DNA from: an uncultured Corynebacterium sp.
Lineage (GTDB): Bacteria; Actinomycetota; Actinomycetes; Mycobacteriales; Mycobacteriaceae
Direction: 5' to 3'
Assembly: GCA_946223355.1 (NCBI GenBank)
Contig: CAMIPB010000002.1
Location: forward strand, 62,001-126,000
Length of the DNA: 64,000 nucleotides
Part shown: positions 19,277 through 27,551 of the stretch, piece after piece
Numbering within the stretch: the stretch's first letter is position 1
Layout of the letters: each line of letters opens with the position of its first letter
Made by a program: the position numbers and the translations under genes
Notes under the pieces: generated by a model
Seen by the model: the letters and a program-made list of their open reading frames with translations, nothing else
The model's database searches: none
Told to the model about the DNA's origin: nothing

Positions 19277-19567
19277 TTAGGCGGAAGCTTCTGCAGCTGG
19301 CTCAGCCGCTGCTTCTGCGATTGGCTCGATGTTCACCATGCGACGACCGCGCTTGATGGAGAACTTAACAGAGCCGGTCTCGAGAGCGAACAAGGTGTCG
19401 TCTCCGCCGCGACCAACGTTCTCACCTGGGTGGAACTTGGTGCCGCGCTGGCGTACGAGGATCTCACCGGCGTTAACCTTCTGACCACCGAAGCGCTTCA
19501 CACCGAGGCGCTTGGACTCAGAGTCACGACCGTTGCTGGAGCTGGATGCACCCTTCTTGTGTGCCAT
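19277..19567 (-). CDS. rpmA: 50S ribosomal protein L27
   Basis: 96 residues, slightly long for L27 because of an Ala/Glu-rich tail (EAAAEPAAEASA). It begins MAHKKGASSSSNGRDSESKR and has RQRGTKFHPGENVGRGGDDTL. L27 reaches the peptidyl-transferase centre. No N-terminal cleavage extension is present. It lies 41 bp after rplU. Confidence 0.97.
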   Translation of the reverse strand: MAHKKGASSSSNGRDSESKRLGVKRFGGQKVNAGEILVRQRGTKFHPGENVGRGGDDTLFALETGSVKFSIKRGRRMVNIEPIAEAAAEPAAEASA

Positions 19568-19608
19568 GGTTTTCCCTCCTTTAAGGGGTGTAAGGCGAAG
19601 CTATAAGC

Positions 19609-19914
19609 TTACTTAATGCCGTTGATCTTGATGGTGGTGACTGGCTGACGGTGGCCCATGCGCTTCTTGTAGCCGGTCTTGTTCTTGTACTTCAAGATGT
19701 CGATCTTCGGACCCTTGCCGTGTTCGACGATCTCTGCATCTACCTTGACGTTAGCCAGGTCAGAAGCCTTGGACTTGATGTTGGAACCATCGACGAGCAG
19801 AACCGGGGTGAGAGCCACGGCGGTGCCTGGCTCACCCTCGATCTTCTCGACCTTTACGAGGTCGCCTTCGGCAACCTTGTACTGCTTGCCGCCGGTCTTG
19901 ACGATCGCGTACAT
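19609..19914 (-). CDS. rplU: 50S ribosomal protein L21
   Basis: 101 residues. It begins MYAIVKTGGKQYKVAEGD and ends in GYKKRMGHRQPVTTIKI, the L21 signature. Purine-rich AAGGGG lies ten bases before the ATG. L21 binds 23S rRNA. It is the first gene of rplU-rpmA and lies 221 bp after rne. In the leader, TCAGGAT and GTCCTGA can pair about 40 bases before the start, a possible regulatory hairpin. Confidence 0.96.
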   Translation of the reverse strand: MYAIVKTGGKQYKVAEGDLVKVEKIEGEPGTAVALTPVLLVDGSNIKSKASDLANVKVDAEIVEHGKGPKIDILKYKNKTGYKKRMGHRQPVTTIKINGIK

Positions 19915-20079
19915 AGAGGGTTACCCCTTATCTATACTCGGCTCAGGACCCGCGGGTAATGCAGATCCTGAAATGGACTAATACTTTAATAACTATTGCG
20001 TCTAGGATTCGCGCTGCAACCTGCCGGCTTCCGAAAACTTTGGATACCTAACGCGCGGCGCGGTTTTCTCCTAAACAGC

Positions 20080-20109
20080 GACTGTCAAAGACTACCCCGT
20101 CAGACAGTC
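20080..20109 (-). terminator. Possible terminator after rne
   Basis: A seven-base perfect inverted repeat (GACTGTC 20080-20086, GACAGTC 20103-20109) with a 16-nt loop lies 26 bp after the rne stop. The following T-run is poor (GCTGTTTAGG), so termination is uncertain. Confidence 0.3.
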
Positions 20110-20135
20110 AAAAGGCAAAACGCGTGCGTGTCACG

Positions 20136-23100
20136 TTAGTTTCTGCGCCTCCTAGTGCTACGGCGACGTCCACGACCTCGGGCCTTGCCCGATTGCCCAG
20201 ACTCACTCGCGTGTCCAGACTGAACTCTGTCAGCCTGCCCGCGGTCACCATCATTGCTTTCCGACGCCCGCTTAACATTGTCCGTTGCTTTGGCAAAGGA
20301 CGCATGCTGCGAAGCTGCTCCACCAGAGACCTTGCGGCGCACGGCACGACGGCGACCACCAGCACCACGAACTACCTTCTTAATGACATCGCCGTCTTGC
20401 TCTTCGACCACCTGAGACTTGTCCTTTGATTGCTCCTGTGGCTTTACTTGCGCAGGAGCCAGCTTGCCGGACAAGCTACGTCGTACGCGCCTGCGACCAC
20501 GAGAGCTCTTGCGTTTTGTTGTCTCAGCAGCAATTTCGACCACAGCGGATTCTTGTCGTTTCTGCTCTGGCTCTTCCTCCTGCGTTGCAGGCACATCCTG
20601 AGTAAACTCCTCACGGCGGGGGCGGTGGTCAGAACGCGAATTGCCGCGCGTGCGACGCTTACGACGAGGTGAAGCTTCAAATTCCTTTACTGCTTCCTCG
20701 TAGGTCTTCTCATCTTTCTTGCCGCCTTGGAGCACTGCCTCTTGCTCCTTGGAAAGAGGTGATGGCCACTCTCCTACTTCATCAGTAGCTTCTGCGTGGT
20801 CCACCGCTGCAAACGCAATGTCTTCAATAGAGCCAGGCTTCGGCGAAGTAGTGTCAGGAACTACTACAACGCTAGCGGCCAGGTCTTCAATATTGCGTTT
20901 CTTCTCAGCTTTCCTACTGCGCTTTCGCTCAGGCTTCTTGCGCTCATTGGACTCTTTTTGGGTGAATTCACCAGCATCTTCGACGGGATCATCATGCAAG
21001 ATGAGTCCGCGCCCTTCACAGCAGTCACACTGCGTACTGAAGGTCTCCAGCAGACCGGTTCCCAGGCGCTTACGTGTCATCTGTACAAGTCCGAGTGACG
21101 TCACCTCAGAAACCTGGTGACGAGTGCGGTCTCGCCCCAACGCTTCCTTGAGTCGGCGCAGAACCAAATCCCGATTTTCCGGCAGGATCATGTCGATAAA
21201 GTCCACGACGATCATTCCGCCCAGATCACGCAGGCGCATCTGACGCACGATCTCTTCTGCGGCTTCCAGGTTGTTGCGGGTGACCGTCTCCTCCAAGTTG
21301 CCACCAGAACCGGTGAATTTGCCGGTATTGACGTCCACCACAGTCATCGCTTCAGTGCGGTCAATAACCAACGTTCCACCGGATGGTAACCACACCTTGC
21401 GCGATAGCGCCTTTTGAATTTGTTCATCAATTCGGTAGCGTTCGAACGCGTCTTGGCCGCCGTGTCCTGCGCGGTCAAACTTCATAATTCGGTCAAACAG
21501 GTCAGGCGCAACGGACTTCACGTAGCTAGAAATCGTGTTATACGGCTTCTCGCCATCAATAACCAGCTGATCAAAGTCTTCGTTGAAGAGATCACGTATC
21601 ACCTTGACCAAAAGTGGTGGCTCTTCGTACAGCGTGACAGGCTTGGCGCCCTTGGAGGCTTTTTCTTTCTCCGAGCGCTTCTGGATGTCTTTCCACGCAT
21701 CGTGCAGTCGACGAACGTCGAGCGCGATAGCGTCCTCAGACACATTCTCCGCAGCAGTGCGGATAATTGCACCACCATCCCCTGGCACCACCTTGGTGAG
21801 GATGGACTTCAATCGCTTACGTTCCGGAGCTGGCAACTTCCGTGAAATGCCCGCACTACGGCCACCAGGCACATAGACCAGGTAACGGCCTGCCAAGGAA
21901 ATCTGCGTGGTCAGTCGGGCACCCTTGTGCCCGACTGGGTCCTTAGAAACCTGGACCAGGACTTGGTCTCCGGAATGAAGTGCGTTTTCAATGCGGCGAC
22001 CGCGACCACCGAGACCAGCGGACTTCCAGTCCACTTCACCGGCATACAACACACCGTTGCGGCCTGTACCGATGTCGATGAACGCAGCTTCCATTGAAGG
22101 AAGGACGTTTTGGACTCGACCCAAGTAGATGTTGCCGATGATGGACGCTTGCGCATCTGAGGTGACAAAGTGCTCCACCAGCAAGTCATCTTCTAATACG
22201 CCTACCTGGGTGATTCGGCCAAGGTCATCATGGCGGGCTCTCTCACGCACAATCATGGTGCGCTGAACAGATTCTCTACGCGCCAAGAACTCTTCTTGGC
22301 TGACAATTGGGCGTCGCTTGCGACCTTCTTCGCGGATTTCTGCGCGACGACGACGCTGTGCTTCTAGACGTGCAGAACCGCGAAGCGCCTTAGGCTCTTC
22401 AACCTGCGTGAAGTCATTGTCACTGTCATCGTCACTGTCGCTGTCACTGTCATTGCGCAAATCGTCCTGAGAGCCTTTATTGTTCCCCTTGCCACGAGAG
22501 GTTCCACGACGCCCACGCCTGCGTTTAGACCCGGACTTAGAGTCATTTCCCTCTTGGCCATCGTCGTTGGCGTCGCTGATGTCTTCTACGTCAAAGCCAT
22601 CTTCATCATCTGCGTGCTCTCCTACTCCTGGAGCGATGAAAATTGGGGCATATTCCGCCGTCAAGGTTGGAGTATCTGGCTTCGGGGTGATCTCAGGGAG
22701 GTAGGAGTCTTCAAAGTCCTCGTCCCCTTCAGCCGATTCACTATCAATTAATTCTTCATCGATAGATTCTTCAAGCTGCTTGTCTACTTTTTCGACGATT
22801 TGGTGGATTTCGTTGTCCACGTTCTTTTGCACGCGGTAACGCAAACGCTCATCGTCGTTTGGCTTTGGTTCTTCCTGCACCTTGTCTTCTTGTACAGGAA
22901 CTTCCTCGCCTGACTTCTCGGCAGGTTTCTTTGCAGTTCTTTTTGCGGTTCTTTTTGCAGTCTTCTTCGTGGACTTCTTGGCTGCCTTTTTCTTTGCCGG
23001 CTTTTCTTGCTCGCCGTACTCCGCTACAAAGCGGTCGAGAAAGTCTGCGACCTCGGCTGGCGATAATGTGGACTGAGCGATCTTTGGCTGACCAATGCGT

Positions 23101-23276
23101 TCAAATTCAGCAACTACATCGCGTGATGCCAGGCCCAGCATTTTAGCCAACGTATGCACGCGGGTCTTGCCAGCAAGTGCTTCGCGGTCAACCTTCCCTG
23201 CGAGAATCGTGGCTGCGCGCAACGATTCTTCTCGGGCAGAATCTTTTGAGGTTTCGTTCTTGGCTTTTGTGGCCAT
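20136..23276 (-). CDS. rne: Ribonuclease E/G
   Basis: 1046 residues from the ATG at 23276, which has AGGAG eight bases upstream. Upstream in-frame starts at 23294 and 23327 would place that site inside the gene. A long acidic and Lys-rich N-terminal region precedes an S1 RNA-binding segment (IYLGRVQNVLPSMEAAFIDI) and the catalytic core with GGMIVVDFIDMILPENRDLVL. The Zn-link is CDCC. The C-terminal ~250 residues are Arg-rich and disordered. It cleaves single-stranded RNA in rRNA maturation and mRNA decay. The N-terminal extension before the core is typical of actinobacterial RNase E. Confidence 0.95.
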   Translation of the reverse strand: MATKAKNETSKDSAREESLRAATILAGKVDREALAGKTRVHTLAKMLGLASRDVVAEFERIGQPKIAQSTLSPAEVADFLDRFVAEYGEQEKPAKKKAAKKSTKKTAKRTAKRTAKKPAEKSGEEVPVQEDKVQEEPKPNDDERLRYRVQKNVDNEIHQIVEKVDKQLEESIDEELIDSESAEGDEDFEDSYLPEITPKPDTPTLTAEYAPIFIAPGVGEHADDEDGFDVEDISDANDDGQEGNDSKSGSKRRRGRRGTSRGKGNNKGSQDDLRNDSDSDSDDDSDNDFTQVEEPKALRGSARLEAQRRRRAEIREEGRKRRPIVSQEEFLARRESVQRTMIVRERARHDDLGRITQVGVLEDDLLVEHFVTSDAQASIIGNIYLGRVQNVLPSMEAAFIDIGTGRNGVLYAGEVDWKSAGLGGRGRRIENALHSGDQVLVQVSKDPVGHKGARLTTQISLAGRYLVYVPGGRSAGISRKLPAPERKRLKSILTKVVPGDGGAIIRTAAENVSEDAIALDVRRLHDAWKDIQKRSEKEKASKGAKPVTLYEEPPLLVKVIRDLFNEDFDQLVIDGEKPYNTISSYVKSVAPDLFDRIMKFDRAGHGGQDAFERYRIDEQIQKALSRKVWLPSGGTLVIDRTEAMTVVDVNTGKFTGSGGNLEETVTRNNLEAAEEIVRQMRLRDLGGMIVVDFIDMILPENRDLVLRRLKEALGRDRTRHQVSEVTSLGLVQMTRKRLGTGLLETFSTQCDCCEGRGLILHDDPVEDAGEFTQKESNERKKPERKRSRKAEKKRNIEDLAASVVVVPDTTSPKPGSIEDIAFAAVDHAEATDEVGEWPSPLSKEQEAVLQGGKKDEKTYEEAVKEFEASPRRKRRTRGNSRSDHRPRREEFTQDVPATQEEEPEQKRQESAVVEIAAETTKRKSSRGRRRVRRSLSGKLAPAQVKPQEQSKDKSQVVEEQDGDVIKKVVRGAGGRRRAVRRKVSGGAASQHASFAKATDNVKRASESNDGDRGQADRVQSGHASESGQSGKARGRGRRRSTRRRRN

Positions 23277-23533
23277 CGTTGTCACTCCTGACATGTAAGA
23301 CACCAGCGTGTCACTCCCCGGGCGCAAACGCGTGGGCTCACAAACGTGCCATTAACGCGCCGCCGCCACACAGGGCCACAAGGCACTGGATATCAACTTT
23401 AAGATGAATATAAAGCGGTGTTTTATTAAGTTGTGTAAAAATCCTAACCAGCTCATGTCAGAGCCTAGGCTCCATTGTGTCATACCTGAACTGGTTATGA
23501 CGCCCGAGGACTCCCCGGGTTAACCTGAAAACC

Positions 23534-24322
23534 ATGGGAGCAGAACTAGAACCACGCAAGCAGCCACAAGCGCCAGTTCCCTTTTCACATTCGATCAAGT
23601 CAAAGCGGGAAGATTTCGAAACTGGACTGAATAAGTCCCTGGCTTTCATAGTGCCAGCAACAGTTAGTTTCGTTTCCTTGAACCCAGACTTTGCGCCAGT
23701 CTTGTGGGCAAGTATTCCGGCCACAATCTTGGCCGCTGGATTCTTTGTTCCCTGGCGCCGATGGCTAACTCCCGTGATCAAAGAAGACTTTCGCAGTTCT
23801 GATTACCCCAGGATTTACTACATCATGCAGTTCGCACCCGCACTGGGTGCTATTGCCGCCACTGCTCTGTCAGGTGAGGACGGATTCGACTTAGCCAGCA
23901 ACTTGCCTCCTGTGGTCTTTTATGTCCTATTCTGTGCAGTTACATCCTTTTGTTTTACATTATCTTTCCGTGCAACAGAGACTTTCAACTACCGCGTTGG
24001 TAAACGTCGTGCCAATCAAATTTTGAAGGACAATGAGCTAGAGGGCGTGACTGCTCAGCGAATCGAGGTTGCTGAAGCAAACCAAGAACTCTTATCTTCC
24101 ATGGTTGCCTTGGGCGCTGTGGACAACCAGTGGGTACAGCTGGATCAGTTGGCCAAGCTTTTAGGCACGACAGCAAAAGACGTACAAGAAGATGTTGTGG
24201 CGCTCGATAAAGCAGAACTGATTGATCTTCGCCGTATCGGGCTGCAAAAGCCAGTGGAGAAATGGACCCTATCGGTCAGCCCACAAGGAGTGCGCGTTTT
24301 AAATGCTGCTGGACAACGGTAA
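23534..24322 (+). CDS. Membrane protein with C-terminal winged-helix-like domain
   Basis: 262 residues. I do not recognise a named family. Residues ~30-160 hold about four membrane segments: SLAFIVPATVSFVSL, PVLWASIPATILAAGFFV, YYIMQFAPALGAIAATAL and VVFYVLFCAVTSFCFTL. A cytoplasmic tail of ~100 residues follows. It begins YRVGKRRANQILKDNELEGV and ends in a segment shaped like a MarR-type winged helix (WVQLDQLAKLLGTTAKDVQEDVVALDKAEL, then KWTLSVSPQGVRVL). A membrane-anchored DNA- or protein-binding role is inference. It is head-to-head with rne across 257 bp and convergent with ndk. No clear ribosome binding site precedes the ATG. Confidence 0.7.
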   Translation: MGAELEPRKQPQAPVPFSHSIKSKREDFETGLNKSLAFIVPATVSFVSLNPDFAPVLWASIPATILAAGFFVPWRRWLTPVIKEDFRSSDYPRIYYIMQFAPALGAIAATALSGEDGFDLASNLPPVVFYVLFCAVTSFCFTLSFRATETFNYRVGKRRANQILKDNELEGVTAQRIEVAEANQELLSSMVALGAVDNQWVQLDQLAKLLGTTAKDVQEDVVALDKAELIDLRRIGLQKPVEKWTLSVSPQGVRVLNAAGQR

Positions 24323-24323
24323 A

Positions 24324-24361
24324 CAAAAACCCGGTTCGCAGAGTACTCTGCGAACCGGGTT
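24324..24361 (-). terminator. Terminator of ndk
   Basis: A 34-bp perfect palindrome at 24328-24361, centred on GTAC, lies between two convergent genes. On the minus strand it is followed by TTTTTGTTT, so it acts for ndk. On the plus strand the T-run is missing. Confidence 0.88.
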
Positions 24362-24381
24362 GAAGCTTTAAAGGTATTGCT

Positions 24382-24792
24382 TTAGAGGTTTGGGAACCAG
24401 ATGCCAATCTCGCGCTCAGCGGATTCTGGGGAGTCAGAGCCGTGAACAACGTTCTCACCAACGGTCAACGCGAAGTCACCACGGATGGTGCCTGGGGTTG
24501 CCTTAGATACTGGGTCGGTGCCGCCAGCGAGCTGACGCCATGCTTCGATTGCGCGCTCGCCCTCAACGATGCCTGCAACCAGTGGTGCAGAGGTGATGAA
24601 GTCAACCAACTCACCGAAGAATGGCTTGTCCTTGTGCTCTTCGTAGTGCTTTTCAGCGGTCTCACGGTCAGCGGTGCGCAGATCCATCTCTACGAGCTTG
24701 AGGCCCTTACGCTCGATGCGTGCGATGATTTCGCCTACGTGGCCGTTCTTTACGCCGTCAGGCTTAATAAGGATGAGTGTACGTTCAGTCAT
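24382..24792 (-). CDS. ndk: Nucleoside diphosphate kinase
   Basis: 136 residues, full length. It has TLILIKPDGVKNGHVGEI and the phospho-histidine segment NVVHGSDSPESAEREIGIWF. It transfers the terminal phosphate of ATP to other nucleoside diphosphates. It is flanked by its own strong terminator. Relatives place it next to DUF4233-folC; here a phosphatase gene and a small membrane-protein gene lie between them. Confidence 0.97.
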   Translation of the reverse strand: MTERTLILIKPDGVKNGHVGEIIARIERKGLKLVEMDLRTADRETAEKHYEEHKDKPFFGELVDFITSAPLVAGIVEGERAIEAWRQLAGGTDPVSKATPGTIRGDFALTVGENVVHGSDSPESAEREIGIWFPNL

Positions 24793-24924
24793 GGCAATTA
24801 CTTTACCTGACTATGGCTTACCTGGCGCGCCAACCCCTCTCAAGCAAATCGAGTAGACCATCGACCTCCGTTCCCCTTTCTGCACCCCAGGACAATCCCA
24901 GCACAAGGGTAAATAAGTCATTGC

Positions 24925-25248
24925 TTAAGCATTGTCGAGTTCACGGACGGTAGATTGCGCCTCGTCCGTGGACACATTGCGATACCACAGTTTCACTTGG
25001 TTGACGGCCGTACCGAACTTGCCTTCTGCCAGCAGCTTTTTAATTTCTGCTTTCTGCCCATCATCTAGAACAATCGGGCCTTGCTGCTTTGATTGGTAAT
25101 TCAAATACAAGCTAAAAGCCAAGCACAGGCCTGCAAGCACGACAGCAATCAACCCCATCCAACGAGGCTGCCCCGTAAAGACAAAGGCAATTGCCAAAAC
25201 ACAGAAAAGGGCAGAAAAACTAGAGAATACAGCGCGCATAATCGCCAT
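24925..25248 (-). CDS. Small membrane protein with polar C-terminal domain
   Basis: 107 residues from the ATG at 25248; a second ATG at 25239 is equally possible. The frame is open to 25527, but the longer start would run through the promoter and into the divergent phosphatase gene. Two adjacent membrane segments (SFSALFCVLAIAFVFTG and MGLIAVVLAGLCLAFSLYL) are followed by a cytoplasmic helical tail, AEIKKLLAEGKFGTAVNQVKLW...EAQSTVREL. The tail vaguely resembles the C-terminal helices of L7/L12-like domains. No function can be assigned. Confidence 0.65.
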   Translation of the reverse strand: MAIMRAVFSSFSALFCVLAIAFVFTGQPRWMGLIAVVLAGLCLAFSLYLNYQSKQQGPIVLDDGQKAEIKKLLAEGKFGTAVNQVKLWYRNVSTDEAQSTVRELDNA

Positions 25249-25414
25249 AGTAGCTACTTTTCTGCATAATTTACCCCCTATCCACACCCCCAAACAAACT
25301 TTTAACGGCTCCACACTGCACAAGCCCGAAGCTGATTTTAAGCTTAGATTCGGCTGATTTTTCCTGCCATATTTTCCACTCTTTTCATCTAGGTAATCTT
25401 TCAGGAGCCGTAAA

Positions 25415-27067
25415 GTGTCTAAATCTCGCCACAATCGCTTGGCGCTTACTTTGACCGCAAGCATCACTTCTTTGTCGCTTGTCACTGGTGTTACTCCCGC
25501 AATCGCGCAAGAAGATGCTCCAATCAATCACGTTGAAATTCCAGGTGTTACCGACACTAAAGGCGTACAAAATGTGGTGTTGGGCATCGGCGCAGATGAA
25601 ACACAAGCTAACGTTTCCTGGCTGACCGAGACTGGTGTAACTGGACAGGTTCTGCAGTTTGCGAAATCCGAGGGCACAACTGCAGAAAACATTGCGGAAA
25701 CTGGAACCACCGTGGAGGCAGCTTCAGAAAACGTCGATATCTACGTCTCTTTTGAATACGACGGAACCGAGACCGCACCTTTCTCTTCCCACAAGGCAGT
25801 CATTGAGGGACTCGAATCAAATACGGACTACGTATACCGCGTGGGCTCTGAAGACACTGGCTGGTCCGAACTGAAGACATTCTCCACTGAGTCATTTGAC
25901 GACAACTGGAACTTCTTGGCTGTTGGAGATCCGCAAATCGGCTCCGGTGGAAACCTAGCAGGCGAAGGCTCCAGCGAAGATCGCGCGGCCGCTGATGCCG
26001 AGGCTTGGGCAAAAAACATGGAACAGGTTGTAAACGAACTTCCGGATAGCTCTTTCATCCTCTCCGGCGGTGACCAGACAAATAAGTCGAACAAACAAGA
26101 GCACAACGGCTTCACGTCCGCTGACGCCATCCAAAGCTACCGCTTTGCTCCTAACAACGGTAACCACGACGATGTTTCCTTTTCCTCATACACAGCGTTC
26201 TACAACCGTCCAAACATAAGCGAAGATGGCCGGAACTACTTCTACGAGTACAACAATTCCTTGGTCATCTCTTTGGATTCAAACCACTGGTGGGACTACG
26301 CCAACGATAAGCAGTTCGTACGTGACGCAATTGCCCAGGCCGGTTCTGACAAGGATTGGATCATCGTAACTTTCCACCATGCTCTGTTTTCCCAGGCATA
26401 CCACCAGGAAGACATAGACGTGATGGCAATGCGTGATGAAATGACCCGTTTCTACTCCGAGATGGGCGTTGATTTGGTTGTGTCTGGACACGACCACATC
26501 CACACCCGCTCCCACCTCATGGATGGAAACACCCCTGTCGAATCGGAAGCAGAAAACAAAGTCGGCGAAGTCTTGCACCCTGAAGAAGGCCAGGTTCAAT
26601 ACCTCACTTTGAACTCCGCGTCTGGATCCAAGTTCTACAACTTCTACGATCCTGCAGTAGGTGACCGAGCTGGAGACTACACCTTCGAGCAGTCTAAAGC
26701 AGACAACACTTTGCGCTACTGGACTGCACTGTGGGATCAAAACTTCTCTCCAGATTGGACCAACATTGAGGTGACCGCAGATTCCTTGAAGGTTACTACC
26801 AAGGATTTCAATGGTGATCTGGTGGATGAGTTCACGCTTGCGAAAAACGATGAGAACGACTCATCATCGGACGATACTTCCTCTGATGATTCCTCCTCTG
26901 ACGATTCCTCCTCTTTGGGAGGCGATACTATGAGCTCCGCAGGATCTTGGTGGACGCCTCTGCTGCTTCTCGCTGCTTTCCTCGGCGGTGCGGTATTTAA
27001 TCAGTTCTCCGACTTCAAGATTCCTAACGTCTTCAAAAAGCCAGCAAAGAAGACTTCTCGTCGGTAA
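25415..27067 (+). CDS. Secreted, membrane-anchored purple-acid-type phosphatase
   Basis: 550 residues. GTG start with AGGAG seven bases upstream. The Sec signal peptide ends near AIA-QED. An N-terminal fibronectin-like domain (residues ~45-160) precedes the calcineurin-like metallophosphatase domain with VGDPQIG, SGGDQ, NNGNHDD, FHHALFS and SGHDHIHTRS, the full set of metal ligands. A Ser/Asp-rich linker (SSDDTSSDDSSSDD) leads to one membrane segment (WWTPLLLLAAFLGGAVF) and a basic tail, so the enzyme should face outward and stay bound to the membrane. No LPxTG is present. It releases phosphate from organic esters. It stands alone, with terminator hairpins beyond both ends of its locus. Confidence 0.9.
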   Translation: MSKSRHNRLALTLTASITSLSLVTGVTPAIAQEDAPINHVEIPGVTDTKGVQNVVLGIGADETQANVSWLTETGVTGQVLQFAKSEGTTAENIAETGTTVEAASENVDIYVSFEYDGTETAPFSSHKAVIEGLESNTDYVYRVGSEDTGWSELKTFSTESFDDNWNFLAVGDPQIGSGGNLAGEGSSEDRAAADAEAWAKNMEQVVNELPDSSFILSGGDQTNKSNKQEHNGFTSADAIQSYRFAPNNGNHDDVSFSSYTAFYNRPNISEDGRNYFYEYNNSLVISLDSNHWWDYANDKQFVRDAIAQAGSDKDWIIVTFHHALFSQAYHQEDIDVMAMRDEMTRFYSEMGVDLVVSGHDHIHTRSHLMDGNTPVESEAENKVGEVLHPEEGQVQYLTLNSASGSKFYNFYDPAVGDRAGDYTFEQSKADNTLRYWTALWDQNFSPDWTNIEVTADSLKVTTKDFNGDLVDEFTLAKNDENDSSSDDTSSDDSSSDDSSSLGGDTMSSAGSWWTPLLLLAAFLGGAVFNQFSDFKIPNVFKKPAKKTSRR

Positions 27068-27081
27068 AACCTTTTAGAAAC

Positions 27082-27116
27082 AAAAACGTGCTTGCCGTTA
27101 CGGCAAGCACGTTTTT
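27082..27116. terminator. Bidirectional terminator
   Basis: AAAAACGTGCTTGCCG and CGGCAAGCACGTTTTT form a perfect 16-bp stem with a three-base loop, with T-runs on both strands. It lies between the phosphatase gene and the convergent DUF4233 gene. Confidence 0.92.
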
Positions 27117-27128
27117 CTTTTCTAATTT

Positions 27129-27551
27129 TTAGTCTGTACCTAAATGCTGAGTAGTAAGTAAACCTCGTTCCATTCGAGCGACCAGCGAAGAACGCAAGTG
27201 AAACATAAAAGCCCAAACTAGAGCGAAAATTAACACTACTGCACCAATGGACCAGTGGATGGTGAAACCAAACAGACCGATGACCTGCAGCGCCACATTC
27301 ACTGGCATAGCCCATGACTTGCGTTGGAAAGCACACATTACAAAGTGCGCAAGCCCTAAAACAGCAATAAAAATGCCATTAAACGGTGTCCACAATTCAC
27401 CGTCGCTTACTTTGAGTACCACCAAAAGCGCGAGAAGAATGGAGATACCTTCCATGACCAAGATTCCACTGAGCATGCCGCGCAGGCCCTTCATGGGGTC
27501 CTTCACTGGCTGCTTACCAGGGCCGAGTGGGCCCACCTCGTGTTGTGTCAT
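27129..27551 (-). CDS. DUF4233 membrane protein
   Basis: 140 residues with four membrane segments. MKGLRGMLSGILVMEGISILLALLVV and FTIHWSIGAVVLIFALVWAFMFHLR match the DUF4233 family, which almost always follows folC in actinobacteria. The function is unknown. The ATG overlaps the folC stop by four bases (ATGA), so it is translationally coupled. Confidence 0.9.
   Translation of the reverse strand: MTQHEVGPLGPGKQPVKDPMKGLRGMLSGILVMEGISILLALLVVLKVSDGELWTPFNGIFIAVLGLAHFVMCAFQRKSWAMPVNVALQVIGLFGFTIHWSIGAVVLIFALVWAFMFHLRSSLVARMERGLLTTQHLGTD

Noticed and set aside
25249..25527. Long start for the small membrane protein
   Set aside because: The additional residues run across the shared promoter and into the phosphatase signal peptide.
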